Source of the DNA: Caulobacter sp. CCUG 60055
GTDB taxonomy: Bacteria; Pseudomonadota; Alphaproteobacteria; Caulobacterales; Caulobacteraceae
Assembly: GCF_022750545.1 (NCBI RefSeq)
Contig: NZ_PUIC01000001.1
Location: 310,001-374,000, forward strand
Reading direction: 5' to 3'
Length of the DNA stretch: 64,000 bases
Within the stretch, counting starts at the first letter, position 1, and each line of letters starts with the position of its first letter. Position numbers and translations under genes: made by a program. Shown piece after piece: positions 9,017 to 17,437 of the stretch. Below the pieces are notes generated by a model. The model saw only the letters and a list, made by a program, of their open reading frames with translations, ran no database searches and was not told where the DNA came from.

Positions 9017-10480
9017 TCAGGCGTCGGCGCGAGGGGCGGCGACCCGGGGCCAGTAGCGCAGCGGGCGTCTTTGGAACGGGATCGCCCGGGCGTCGGTGAC
9101 CAGCGACCCCGGGCCGGCGATCGACAGAATGCGGCTGGCGACGGGGGCGTAGCCGGCGCGGAAGTGGTTGAAGGACTTGACCACGACCAGCCGCTGGCCG
9201 GCGACGTCCAGACCCAGCTCGGCGAACATGGCCGGATCGAGCGCCTGCATCCGCAGCGAGGTGAGCAGGACATGCACGCCGGCGCCGTCGATCTCGACCA
9301 GGGCCGAGGCGCCGTAACGGGCGGCGTCGCCCCACAGGCCGGGGGTCTTGAGGTCCTCGCTCAGGCCCTTGACCGTGATCTCCAGGTCGACCGGCGCGCC
9401 GGAATGGACCCCGCACTTGCCGCCCACCCGCAGGGGCAGCCGCGCCCCGAGGCCGGCGGCGCGGCAGATCGCGACGGCCATCGGGTCCCACAACGGCCCC
9501 AGCGCCGCGTCCCGCACCCCGCGCTCGATCAGTCGCCGCAGGACATAGGTCGAATCGCCGGGGGCGCCGCCGCCGGTGTTGTCGGCGGCGTCGGCGACGA
9601 CGACCGGTCCGGCCGGCGAGGCGAGAGCCTGGTCGAGCGCCTCGTCAAGGCCGAGGCCGGCGTCCTCGGTGTCCTCGCGGATCTCCCACAGGGCGTCGGC
9701 GAGTTCCTCGGCCATGCGCGCGGCCGCGCCGGCGTCGCCGTCGGCGTAGACCAGCATCCTGGCGCCGTTGTCGGGCACGTCGCCCCAGGGAAAGCCGTGG
9801 ATGAAGCTGACCGAGACGGCCTGGCCGCGCTCAAGGTCGAGGCAGCGGCCGACCAGGCCGCGGACGCTGTCGCGCTGGGTGAAGTAGTTGCCGACCATGC
9901 GGCAGTCGTGGACGGCGGGGCGCGGGTCGATCCGGCCGTCCACGACGTCGATCATCAGCCGGTAGAGGTCGGCCGCCCGCTCCTGGATGTCGGTGTGAGG
10001 GTATTCCTTGTAGGCGATCAGCAGGTCGGCGCCCGCGACCATGGCCTCGCTGAGGTGGGCGTGCGGGTCGAGCTCGACCCCGATGCGGACCCGGGGACCA
10101 AGGGCTCGTCGCAGATGGGCCAGCAGGTCGCCCTCGCAGTCGTCATAGCCGTCGGCGACCATGGCGCCGTGGAGGTGCAGCAGGCACAGATCGAACGGGC
10201 CGCGCGCGACCGCGTCGCGGACGATCTCGTCGCGCAGGGTCTCGTAGACGCTCCTGGCCGTCAGTCCGGCTGGAGCGGCGAAGGCGATGACGCTGTGGAC
10301 GAACTCGTGGCCGTCCCGTTCGGCCAGGTCCTTCCACAACAGGGCGGGCCCCGCCCACAGCGACGGCTGCAGCGGCGCGTCGGCGCGCTGGAGGCCGAAG
10401 GCCTCGAACTCCGCCCAGCCGGTGGGCAGGGGCGAGAAGGTGTTGGTCTCGGTGGCGAGACCGGCCGTGAAGATGCGCAT
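9017..10480 (-). CDS. M81-family metallopeptidase, MlrC-like
   Basis: 487 residues from the start MRIFTAGLATETNTFSP, the usual N-terminus of the DUF1485/M81 (microcystin LR degradation protein MlrC) family. Conserved blocks include HLHGAMVADG (~residues 100-109), GVELDPHAHLS (~131-141), DTEDAGLGLDEAL and the C-terminal VVVKSFNHFRAGY. Family members are zinc enzymes that cleave linear peptides or amide-like substrates; MlrC itself finishes microcystin breakdown. The start was set at MRIF because the family begins there; an in-frame extension of 43 residues upstream looks non-native. It lies 25 bases after the racemase gene on the same strand. Family membership is fairly sure, substrate unknown. 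Confidence 0.85.
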   Translation of the reverse strand: MRIFTAGLATETNTFSPLPTGWAEFEAFGLQRADAPLQPSLWAGPALLWKDLAERDGHEFVHSVIAFAAPAGLTARSVYETLRDEIVRDAVARGPFDLCLLHLHGAMVADGYDDCEGDLLAHLRRALGPRVRIGVELDPHAHLSEAMVAGADLLIAYKEYPHTDIQERAADLYRLMIDVVDGRIDPRPAVHDCRMVGNYFTQRDSVRGLVGRCLDLERGQAVSVSFIHGFPWGDVPDNGARMLVYADGDAGAAARMAEELADALWEIREDTEDAGLGLDEALDQALASPAGPVVVADAADNTGGGAPGDSTYVLRRLIERGVRDAALGPLWDPMAVAICRAAGLGARLPLRVGGKCGVHSGAPVDLEITVKGLSEDLKTPGLWGDAARYGASALVEIDGAGVHVLLTSLRMQALDPAMFAELGLDVAGQRLVVVKSFNHFRAGYAPVASRILSIAGPGSLVTDARAIPFQRRPLRYWPRVAAPRADA

Positions 10481-10505
10481 GGGGCCGCCTTGATTCGAGC
10501 CGCAG

Positions 10506-11351
10506 TCAGGAACGCGAAGCGTCGGCGTCGCGACGGCGCGGCATGCTGACCACGCCCTGCGCCAGAAGCTGCACGCCGCCGCGCAAGGTGTACATGCCGT
10601 CGTCGACATCGACGTGGAGGACCGCGCCGCTGGGCTGCCTGACCCTCAAGGGGCGGCTGTCGGCGCCGGAGGCGTGCAGCGCGACGGCGCCCGAGCCGCA
10701 CGAGGTCTCCATCACCGTGGTGCCGGAGGCGACGACGTGGACCAGCGGGGTCAGGCGCGCCTCGTCGGGCGCTTCCGGGCGATAGCGCATCAGGCCGAAC
10801 GCCTCGGCGCGCTCTCCCGCGGCGATCGCTTCGGCCATCAGCGTCGACAGGCGCTCGGCGTCGGCGGCCGGATCGCTGGGCGAATCCCCGGCCGCCTCGA
10901 CGAAGTGCACGATGCCGGGCAGCCGGACCGTCGCCAGGTCCGGGGACGGGCGGCGCACATGCGGTCGAAGCGGCAGGCGGACGACGACCTCGGCGTCGTG
11001 CGCGTCTCCTCGCGCCGCCGCCGTGACCTCGACCATCGATTCGGCGCCGCTGGTCTCGACCAGGAAGGGCGTGGCGGCCGCCTCGTCGGACCCGTCGAGC
11101 CCCAGCAGCAGGCCGTAGGCCCTCAGCGCGTTCAGGCACAGCTCGCCGCCCATCATCACCATGCGGCCTTGCGCGTCGGGCGAGCGCGGCGTCTCGATGA
11201 AGCCGACCTGTTCGCCGCCCAGATAGGGCTCGCTCATCAGGGCCGCGCCGAGAAATCCGTACTGTTCCGGGCTGATCAGGCGCTCGCGATTGTCGATCAG
11301 GATCGTCGGATTGCCCTCCGGAAAGAGCTTGTGGAAGGGAAGGCGGGTCAT
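10506..11351 (-). CDS. DapF-fold amino-acid racemase/epimerase-like protein
   Basis: 281 residues with two-domain diaminopimelate-epimerase-like layout. An N-terminal GNPTILI recalls the family's GN(G)xDF start. Cys ~70 sits in MGGELCLNALRA, the position of the first catalytic Cys (GNGxRC), and Cys ~215 in ETSCGSGAVA matches the second (ACGSGA). Both halves of the two-base racemisation pair are therefore present. It is not housekeeping DapF by sequence style; the closest functional comparison I can offer is PLP-independent racemases such as CntK. It is the first gene of a leftward unit with the MlrC-like peptidase, suggesting handling of D- or epimerised amino acids (inference). Confidence 0.72.
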   Translation of the reverse strand: MTRLPFHKLFPEGNPTILIDNRERLISPEQYGFLGAALMSEPYLGGEQVGFIETPRSPDAQGRMVMMGGELCLNALRAYGLLLGLDGSDEAAATPFLVETSGAESMVEVTAAARGDAHDAEVVVRLPLRPHVRRPSPDLATVRLPGIVHFVEAAGDSPSDPAADAERLSTLMAEAIAAGERAEAFGLMRYRPEAPDEARLTPLVHVVASGTTVMETSCGSGAVALHASGADSRPLRVRQPSGAVLHVDVDDGMYTLRGGVQLLAQGVVSMPRRRDADASRS

Positions 11352-11438
11352 GGCGGTTCCGGTTCACGCGTCGACGGGACCGACCCTCGGTCGCGTCGTC
11401 AGGCTCGAATGCATATCGAGACGTGAAAAATTGGCAAT

Positions 11439-11459
11439 ATATTTTCTGAATGAGAAAAT
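11439..11459. promoter_or_regulatory. Candidate operator between racemase and TonB-receptor genes (copy 2)
   Basis: A perfect inverted repeat ATTTTCT-GAATG-AGAAAAT (11441-11459), preceded by AT, in the divergent promoter region between the leftward racemase gene and the rightward receptor gene. It shares ATATTTTCT-N5-RGAAA with the site at 8986-9007. Its AT content stands out strongly from the surroundings. Confidence 0.55.
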
Positions 11460-11539
11460 TTATTGACGCGAGCTTCAGCGTGTGCGCGCCATAGGGGGAA
11501 GCTTGAACGTCGCGCCAAGAACGCGAGAGGGGAAACACA

Positions 11540-13720
11540 ATGCACCACCGTCACGGGCGCGCGCGCCTGGTTCGCACCGGCTCATACTTGGTTCTGGCCG
11601 CGGCGGCGCTGCTCGCCGCGCCGCCGGCGGGCGCCGAGGAGGCGGCCCCGAAGGCCGCCGGGGCGGCGGCTCCGGCCAGCGTGGAGGAGGTGGTGGTGAC
11701 CAGCCGGCGCATGTTCCTCAGCGCCGACACCAGCGGCGCGACCAACCTGCCCATTCCGATCGAAAAGGTGCCGCAGTCGATCAGCCTGGTCAGCGCCGAC
11801 TTCCTCGACGTCGCCGACCTGAAGACGCTGGGCCAGGTGGCGGACTACACGCCAGGCGCCATCCAGGCGGGGAACCCCGAGGGTTTCGCCTCGGTCGTCA
11901 AACTGCGCGGCTTCGCCGCGGGCAAGTCGATCGACGGGCTGAACATCTCGACCGGCAGCTATGAGCACGACTACGCGATCTACGACCGCATGGAGTTCGT
12001 CAAAGGACCGTCCTCGGTGATCTACGGCGTCTCCAGTCCAGGCGGCCTGGTGAATTTCGTCACCAAGGGCGCCGGCGCCAGCACGCCCGACTACGTGTCC
12101 GCCCAGATCGGCAGCTGGAGCAACTACCGGCTGGAGGGGCAGGCGGCTCGCGCCCTCGATTCCGAAGGGCGGACGCGAGCGATCGTCAACCTGGTCCGCG
12201 ACGCCGGCGACGGCTTCATCAACAAGACCGAGCACGAAGTCACCTCGATCTACGGCGGCCTCGACACCGTGCTGACCGACACGGTCACCGCCTACGCCCA
12301 CGGCGGCTACGTGCACAACGTCCGCACCGCCTTCGACGGCATCCCGACCCTGCCCGACGGCTCCCCGGCGCCGGTGTCGCGCTCGTTCTTCATCGGCAGC
12401 CCCGACGCCAAGCTGACCACCGACGTCTATTATCTGAGCAGCGGGGTGAACTGGCGCGCGACGCCCATGCTCGACGTCAACCTGAAGGCCAACTATCAGG
12501 ATACGCGTTCGGACGGCCTCGCCCCGTACGCCCTGGCCCTGCAGCCGAACGGCGATCTGCTGATGACCGCCCAGGCCTACAAGCGCCACGACACCCGCGA
12601 CATCGGCCTGTCGGCCACCTCGGTCTACCGGCTGGACGATCTGGGCCTGACCGGCAGCTTCGTCTCGCTGGCGGCGCTCTATCAGGAAACCCAGTTGCGC
12701 GATCAGCAACAGCCTTACCTGTTCAACGGTCAGGTGGCGGCGCGCGGCAACATCTTCGCCGGTGAAGACGCCCTGTCCCGGCTGTTCGAAAGCGGAGTCT
12801 ACGGGACGCCCGACCCGCTCAATCAGAACACCACCCGCACCCTGACCCTGTCGGGCCAGTCGGTGATCAAGCTGACGGACAAGCTGTCGGCGCTGGTGGG
12901 GGCTTCGTGGTCGCGGCCGAGAGCCGTCGTCGCCGTCGGCAGCGTGGAGACCAAGTACAACTTCGAATCCCAGACCAGCTACCGCGTCGGCCTGACCTAC
13001 GAGGTCACGCCGCAGACCAACGCCTATCTGTCCTTCAGCCAGTCGTTCAATCCGCAGCAATTCCAGGACGTCAACGGCGCGGTGCTGCCGCCGCTGATCG
13101 GCGAGCAGTACGAGGCCGGGGTGAAGTACCGCACGGCGAACGGCCGTCTGCTGCTGTCGGGCGCGGTCTACCAGATCACCCAGGAGAACGAGGCTCAGTA
13201 CGCCGCCACCGTCAATAACTTCGACCGTTTCCGCGCCTTGGGCGAAGTCAGGCACCGCGGCGTCGAACTACAGGCGCTGGGCCGCTTGACGCCGCAATGG
13301 GAGATCAGCGCCGGCTACGCCTATCTCGACGCCGAGGTCACCCGCGACGCCAACCAGGCCATCGTCGGAGCGCAGCGCCTGTTCCTGCCGGAGCATACCG
13401 CCAGCCTGTTCACCACCTACGCCTTCGACGGCGGCCGGCTCGACGGCTGGTCCTTCGGCGGCGGCGGCCGCTATGTCAGCGCCGAGCGAACCTCTTACGA
13501 CCGCTCGACCCGCGACATTCCTGGCTATTTCCTGGTCGACGCCGTGGTCAGCTACCGGATCGACGACGTGACCGTGCAGCTCAATGTCCGGAATTTGTTC
13601 GACAAGCGCTACTTCACCAACAACTACAATACGCTGGTGTATGGCAACACGCCGGGAGAGCCGACCAATGTCAGCCTGTCGGTGAAGTGGGCCTTCGGGC
13701 CGAGGAAGTCGAGCCGGTGA
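11540..13720 (+). CDS. TonB-dependent siderophore-type outer-membrane receptor
   Basis: 726 residues: signal peptide (to about PAGAEE), a TonB-box-like VEEVVVTSRR near 48-57, a plug domain (IPIEKVPQSISLVSADFL, then DRMEFVKGPSSVIYG and GGLVNFVTKG), and a 22-strand barrel ending in LSVKWAFGPR with the late motif VRNLFDKRYF. The plug matches the siderophore-receptor subfamily (FpvA/FhuE-like). It would import a chelate or other bulky compound with TonB energy. It is transcribed divergently from the racemase/peptidase genes and followed 29 bases later by a serine hydrolase, so its ligand may be a peptide-like compound degraded by its neighbours (inference). Confidence 0.9.
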   Translation: MHHRHGRARLVRTGSYLVLAAAALLAAPPAGAEEAAPKAAGAAAPASVEEVVVTSRRMFLSADTSGATNLPIPIEKVPQSISLVSADFLDVADLKTLGQVADYTPGAIQAGNPEGFASVVKLRGFAAGKSIDGLNISTGSYEHDYAIYDRMEFVKGPSSVIYGVSSPGGLVNFVTKGAGASTPDYVSAQIGSWSNYRLEGQAARALDSEGRTRAIVNLVRDAGDGFINKTEHEVTSIYGGLDTVLTDTVTAYAHGGYVHNVRTAFDGIPTLPDGSPAPVSRSFFIGSPDAKLTTDVYYLSSGVNWRATPMLDVNLKANYQDTRSDGLAPYALALQPNGDLLMTAQAYKRHDTRDIGLSATSVYRLDDLGLTGSFVSLAALYQETQLRDQQQPYLFNGQVAARGNIFAGEDALSRLFESGVYGTPDPLNQNTTRTLTLSGQSVIKLTDKLSALVGASWSRPRAVVAVGSVETKYNFESQTSYRVGLTYEVTPQTNAYLSFSQSFNPQQFQDVNGAVLPPLIGEQYEAGVKYRTANGRLLLSGAVYQITQENEAQYAATVNNFDRFRALGEVRHRGVELQALGRLTPQWEISAGYAYLDAEVTRDANQAIVGAQRLFLPEHTASLFTTYAFDGGRLDGWSFGGGGRYVSAERTSYDRSTRDIPGYFLVDAVVSYRIDDVTVQLNVRNLFDKRYFTNNYNTLVYGNTPGEPTNVSLSVKWAFGPRKSSR

Positions 13721-13749
13721 ATCTCAGCGCCGGCGAGGGAGGGGGCGTG

Positions 13750-15432
13750 ATGCGGAGCTTGCGGACCTGGCTGGCGCGGGTCGCCGCCGTGGCGGCCCTC
13801 GCCGGGGCGTGGGCGGGGGCGGCTTTGGCCGAACCCGCCGACGGCGCGGCGCGGCTGGACCGGGCCTTCGAGGCCATCGAGCGGCAGATGGCGCGCTCGC
13901 CGTCTCCGGGCCTGGTGGTGGCGGTCTCCGACCGCGCCCGCACGCTCAAGGTGATGGCTCGCGGCTACGCCGACCTCAAGGCCGGCAAGCCGATGACGCC
14001 GCAAGCGCTGTTCCCGATCGGATCGCTGTCGAAGTCGTTCACGGCGGCGGCGTTGATGGCCGACTACGACGAAGGCCGGTTCGATCCCAACCGTCCTTTC
14101 CAGGCCTATCTGCCCTGGTTCTCCCTTCAGTCGAAGACCGAGGCGGTGACCGGGGCGCGGCTGATGTCGCACACCGCCGGCCTGCCCTATTACCGGCCAG
14201 ACCTGGCCTCGGCGCCCTATGCGGCCTACGCCATGCGCGAGGTCGAGCCCGCCTATGAGCCTGGCGCGCGCTTCTGGTATTCGAACATCGGCTACCAGGT
14301 CCTGGGCTACGCCCTGGAGCGCATCGACGGCCAGCCCTATCCCGACATCGTCGCCCGCCGGCTGTTCCGGCCGCTGGGCATGGCGGCCAGCGCGGCGGCG
14401 GTCGACGACGCGCTGCGGGCGCGGCTGCCGGTTAGCTACGCCTCGGCGGCCGGGGGCGGCTATGTCGAGCAGCCCTGGTTCGAATACACCTCGGCGGACG
14501 GCTCCATCGTCTCGACGGCCGACGATCTGGAAGCCTACGCCAGGATGGTCCTGAACAAGGGGGCGGGCCCGGCCGGGCGGATATTGTCGCCCCGCGCCTT
14601 CGCCCTGATGACCACGCCGGTTCTCGACGGCTACGCCTTCGGCTGGATGGTCCGCCAGGAGGCGGGCGGGACCGTGGTCAGCCATCCCGGCGGCATCGCC
14701 GGCTTCTCCAGCCTGCTCGAAGCCCACATGGACGACGGCTTCGCCCTGGTGATCCTGCGCAACGGCGGCGAGGACCCGGCCTTCGACCGCTGGGCGGCGG
14801 CGGCCGTCAGGGCGGCGCTGCGCGGCGAGCCCCAGCCCGATCCGCCTGCGCCGCCCGCGCCGATGGATGTCGCGCCCTTCGCCGGCCGCTATGTCGCCGA
14901 GACTGGCGAGGCGGCGACCTTCGCGGCGGCGGACGGGGCGCTCCTGCTGAAACAGGGCGGAAGGGAAACCCGCCTGACGCCGGCTGGTCCCGACCGCTTC
15001 GTCCCGACCGGCGCGGTCGGGGCGGTCGCGCCCTATGTCTTCACCCGAGGCGACGGCGGCGTGACCGAGGTCCGCCACGGCGGCGAGTGGTTCGCGTCGG
15101 ATCGCTACAGCGGCCCGCGGGCCTTCCAGACCCCCAAGGCCTACGCGGCCTATGTCGGCCGTTACGTGAACCACAATCCAGAGCTGACCGGCGTGCGCAT
15201 CTTCACCCGCAAGGGGCGGCTGATGCTCAGCATGGAATCCTGGGTGCGCAACGGCACGGAGGACGGGATGGAGCTGGTCGAGGCCGCGCCGGGAACATTC
15301 CGCCTGGCCCAGCCGGACTACAGCCCCGAGCGCTACCGCTTCGACACCGTCGTGGACGGCCGCGCCCTGCGCATGACCCTGTCGGGCATGCCGCTCTACC
15401 GCGTGGAGGACGGCGTCACTTCGGGCCGCTGA
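13750..15432 (+). CDS. S12 serine hydrolase (class C beta-lactamase / MlrB-like)
   Basis: 560 residues with a signal peptide (cleaved near AALAEP), so periplasmic. The beta-lactamase fold shows the catalytic S92-L-S-K95, Y177-S-N179 and a late H312-P-G-G triad, as in S12 peptidases, esterases and MlrB. Residues ~370-560 form a C-terminal beta-rich extension seen in many large family members. ATG 13750 follows GAGGGAGG. It lies 29 bases after the TonB receptor and overlaps the end of the opposite-strand metallo-beta-lactamase by 17 bases. Likely substrates are peptides, D-amino-acid amides or esters; true beta-lactam resistance cannot be assumed. Confidence 0.87.
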   Translation: MRSLRTWLARVAAVAALAGAWAGAALAEPADGAARLDRAFEAIERQMARSPSPGLVVAVSDRARTLKVMARGYADLKAGKPMTPQALFPIGSLSKSFTAAALMADYDEGRFDPNRPFQAYLPWFSLQSKTEAVTGARLMSHTAGLPYYRPDLASAPYAAYAMREVEPAYEPGARFWYSNIGYQVLGYALERIDGQPYPDIVARRLFRPLGMAASAAAVDDALRARLPVSYASAAGGGYVEQPWFEYTSADGSIVSTADDLEAYARMVLNKGAGPAGRILSPRAFALMTTPVLDGYAFGWMVRQEAGGTVVSHPGGIAGFSSLLEAHMDDGFALVILRNGGEDPAFDRWAAAAVRAALRGEPQPDPPAPPAPMDVAPFAGRYVAETGEAATFAAADGALLLKQGGRETRLTPAGPDRFVPTGAVGAVAPYVFTRGDGGVTEVRHGGEWFASDRYSGPRAFQTPKAYAAYVGRYVNHNPELTGVRIFTRKGRLMLSMESWVRNGTEDGMELVEAAPGTFRLAQPDYSPERYRFDTVVDGRALRMTLSGMPLYRVEDGVTSGR

Positions 15433-16369
15433 CGGCGGCGGCCCGTTCCTTGGCGATGCGCGCGTCGAGGACGGCTTCATACTTGTCGGCGTAGGTCCGG
15501 CAGGCCGCCGGATCGATGAAGGGGTTGGGCGAGCGGCTCTCGGCCAGCCGCCTCAGCTTGTCGTCGACGCCGGAATGGTCCGGGTGCGCCGAGATCAGCA
15601 CGTCGCATGGCAGGGCGGCGAAGGCGCGGATGGACCGGCGATAGGCCGCGGTCAGGTCGCCGTGCCGGGAATCGGCCAGGAAATGGAAACCCTCGGCCGA
15701 CACCGGGTTGAGGCTGGCGGCGAAGACCATGTCCAGGCACCGGCCGCCCTCGCAGGACTTCCAGGTCCAGCTGGTGCTGCCCGGCGTGTGGCCGGGCGTG
15801 AAGCGGGCGGTGACGGCCACGCCGCCCAGGCGCAGGACCTCGCCGTCGCGGACCTCCCTGATCTTGGCGATCGCCGGGAAGCCGGCGATGTCCCCGGCCT
15901 GGGGGTCGTCTGCGACCACGCGTCCCGCGCGCAGCGCCGCCGCCGACGCCGGGCTGGCGACCACGGTTGCGCCGCTGTCGCGCGCCAGGGCCGCCACGCC
16001 GCCGGCGTGGTCGTAGTGCGCCTCGGTGTTGAGGATGTAGCGGATGTCCTCGACGCGGAAGCCCAGGCTCCTGACGTGCGCCTCCACCGCCGCCGCCGAC
16101 TGCGGCAGCGCGCCGTCGATCAGGATCAGACCCTCGGCGGTTTGGATCAGCACGAGGCTCAGCCCGCCGAAACCGACATAGTAGCTGTCGCCATAGATGC
16201 GCGCCGGCGCCTGCGGCCGCAGCCATTTCTCGGCGAAGGGGGTTTCGATGGGCCGGGTCAACAGATCGGGCGAGGCCGCCCCGGCGGCGGACGCCGCCAG
16301 CGTCGTGGCGAGCAAAAGGCCGGCGCCGGCGAAGCGCCGCGCCGGACTGCGGCGAAGGCGGTCGAACAC
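15416..16369 (-). CDS. Subclass B3-like metallo-beta-lactamase fold hydrolase
   Basis: 317 residues with signal peptide (to ~AAGAAS). The metal motif reads E116-A-H118-Y-D120-H121-AGG, with a downstream FTPGHTPGST (third zinc His) and SAHPDHSG near the end, the arrangement of subclass B3 enzymes. Position 116, normally His in B3 (Gln in GOB), is Glu here. Own residue numbers happen to match the standard scheme. It is periplasmic and could hydrolyse a lactam or another cyclic amide or ester. It is convergent with the serine hydrolase gene. Confidence 0.85.
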   Translation of the reverse strand: MFDRLRRSPARRFAGAGLLLATTLAASAAGAASPDLLTRPIETPFAEKWLRPQAPARIYGDSYYVGFGGLSLVLIQTAEGLILIDGALPQSAAAVEAHVRSLGFRVEDIRYILNTEAHYDHAGGVAALARDSGATVVASPASAAALRAGRVVADDPQAGDIAGFPAIAKIREVRDGEVLRLGGVAVTARFTPGHTPGSTSWTWKSCEGGRCLDMVFAASLNPVSAEGFHFLADSRHGDLTAAYRRSIRAFAALPCDVLISAHPDHSGVDDKLRRLAESRSPNPFIDPAACRTYADKYEAVLDARIAKERAAAVSGPK

Positions 16370-16418
16370 TGTGAAACTCCTTGCATGAGGCGAAGGCCGG
16401 CGGCGCGCGAGCGCCCGG

Positions 16419-17360
16419 TCAGGACGGCGCGCCGAAAACCCCGAGGCGCGGCGTGGCTTCCAGGTCGAAACTCGGCTGGCCGTATCTGGAGCTTAACGCG
16501 GCCTGGAGCGCCGCAAAATGGCCGGCTCCATACACGACGCCGACCTCGCTGTACTCGGCCATCAGCCCGTCGATAAGGGTCAGCAGCCGCCGATTGATGT
16601 ATCGCGTCTCGCTTCGAGCCACGCTGGCCGTGATGTCGTCGCCGCAGGGACTGCCGCGTGTCGACAGCAGCGGGTCTTCCAGGGGCCAGACGTGGAAGGT
16701 CCGCCGATACCAGGCTGCGGCGTCGAACTGTCGGACGCCGAGCAGTCCGCCAATTCTCCGCAGGGTGCTCTCCTGGATTTCGGGGATGAGGGCGGAGACC
16801 GGCCTCGGGTCCTTCATGATTACGTAGCCCCTCAGGTCGCGAAAGACGTAGGCGCCCAGGACATCCTCGGCGGCGACGCCGTCGGCGCGATGCTGTTTCA
16901 GCAGTTCGGCGCCGCCGGGCTGGCCGCCGATCACGCCGAGTCGAGCCCGGTCCGCCGCGCTCGCGGCGTAGATCATTTCACTATCGAACCGGCCTTGCCG
17001 GCGTTGCCGCCTCGCCTCGTCGAGCAGGGCGGGCGGATTGAAGCCGTCTGCGGTGGGGACGCCTTAGAGCACCATGACCTTTGGGGCGTAGATCGAAATC
17101 ATCTCGTCGATCTTCGCGAAGGTCGGATGGCTGCTGCCCTGCGCATGGGCGCTGGCCACGAAGCAAAGCGTGCCGGCGTTGCGTTGCACCGAAAGGAAAG
17201 GCGGTCTGCGCGGCATGGGCGTTCGGCAGGGATCGTCCGGCCCGACGGTCGCGCCGTCGGCCATGGCCAATCCCGGCCACGCCAGTGCGGCGACGGCGAC
17301 GCTGCGCCGGGTGGGGCCGACCCCCGGGTTCCGTTCCACCCACCGTAGTCGTCGGATCAT
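16419..17360 (-). pseudogene. TraB/GumN-like protein interrupted by one in-frame stop
   Basis: Two open segments in the same frame (17360 to 17064, and on to 16419) are separated only by a TAA at 17064-17066. Read through, the junction gives VMVL-stop-GVPTADGFNPP, where the family would have 'LEG'; a single G-to-T change of GAA would create the stop. The N-terminal part has a signal-like segment and FVASAHAQGSSH; the C-terminal part has GVVYGAGHFAALQ, the pattern of TraB/PrgY/GumN (TIKI-like) proteins. About 313 codons in all. Family assignment is moderate; the interruption itself is plain in the sequence. A sequencing error is the alternative. Confidence 0.7.
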
Positions 17361-17437
17361 GACCGCCTCGGTTGCAGGCCTTGTTGCTCAATTCAGAGGC
17401 GATCCAGCAGTGTCGTCAAGCGCCGCATGGCGCGCGT

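Noticed and set aside
7742-10549. 935-codon open frame on the + strand over the MFS and M81 genes
   Set aside because: Its translation is Gly/Arg/Gln/Asp-rich without fold motifs, the typical antisense shadow of GC-rich genes; the minus-strand genes have clear family motifs.
10506-11351. Staphylopine-type (cnt) metallophore synthesis locus
   Set aside because: A CntK-like racemase and a siderophore receptor are present, but no nicotianamine-synthase-like or opine-dehydrogenase gene is nearby.
6894-16369. Complete microcystin mlr operon
   Set aside because: No MlrA-like glutamic protease was found; only MlrB-, MlrC- and transporter-type genes are present, so the cluster is at best mlr-like.
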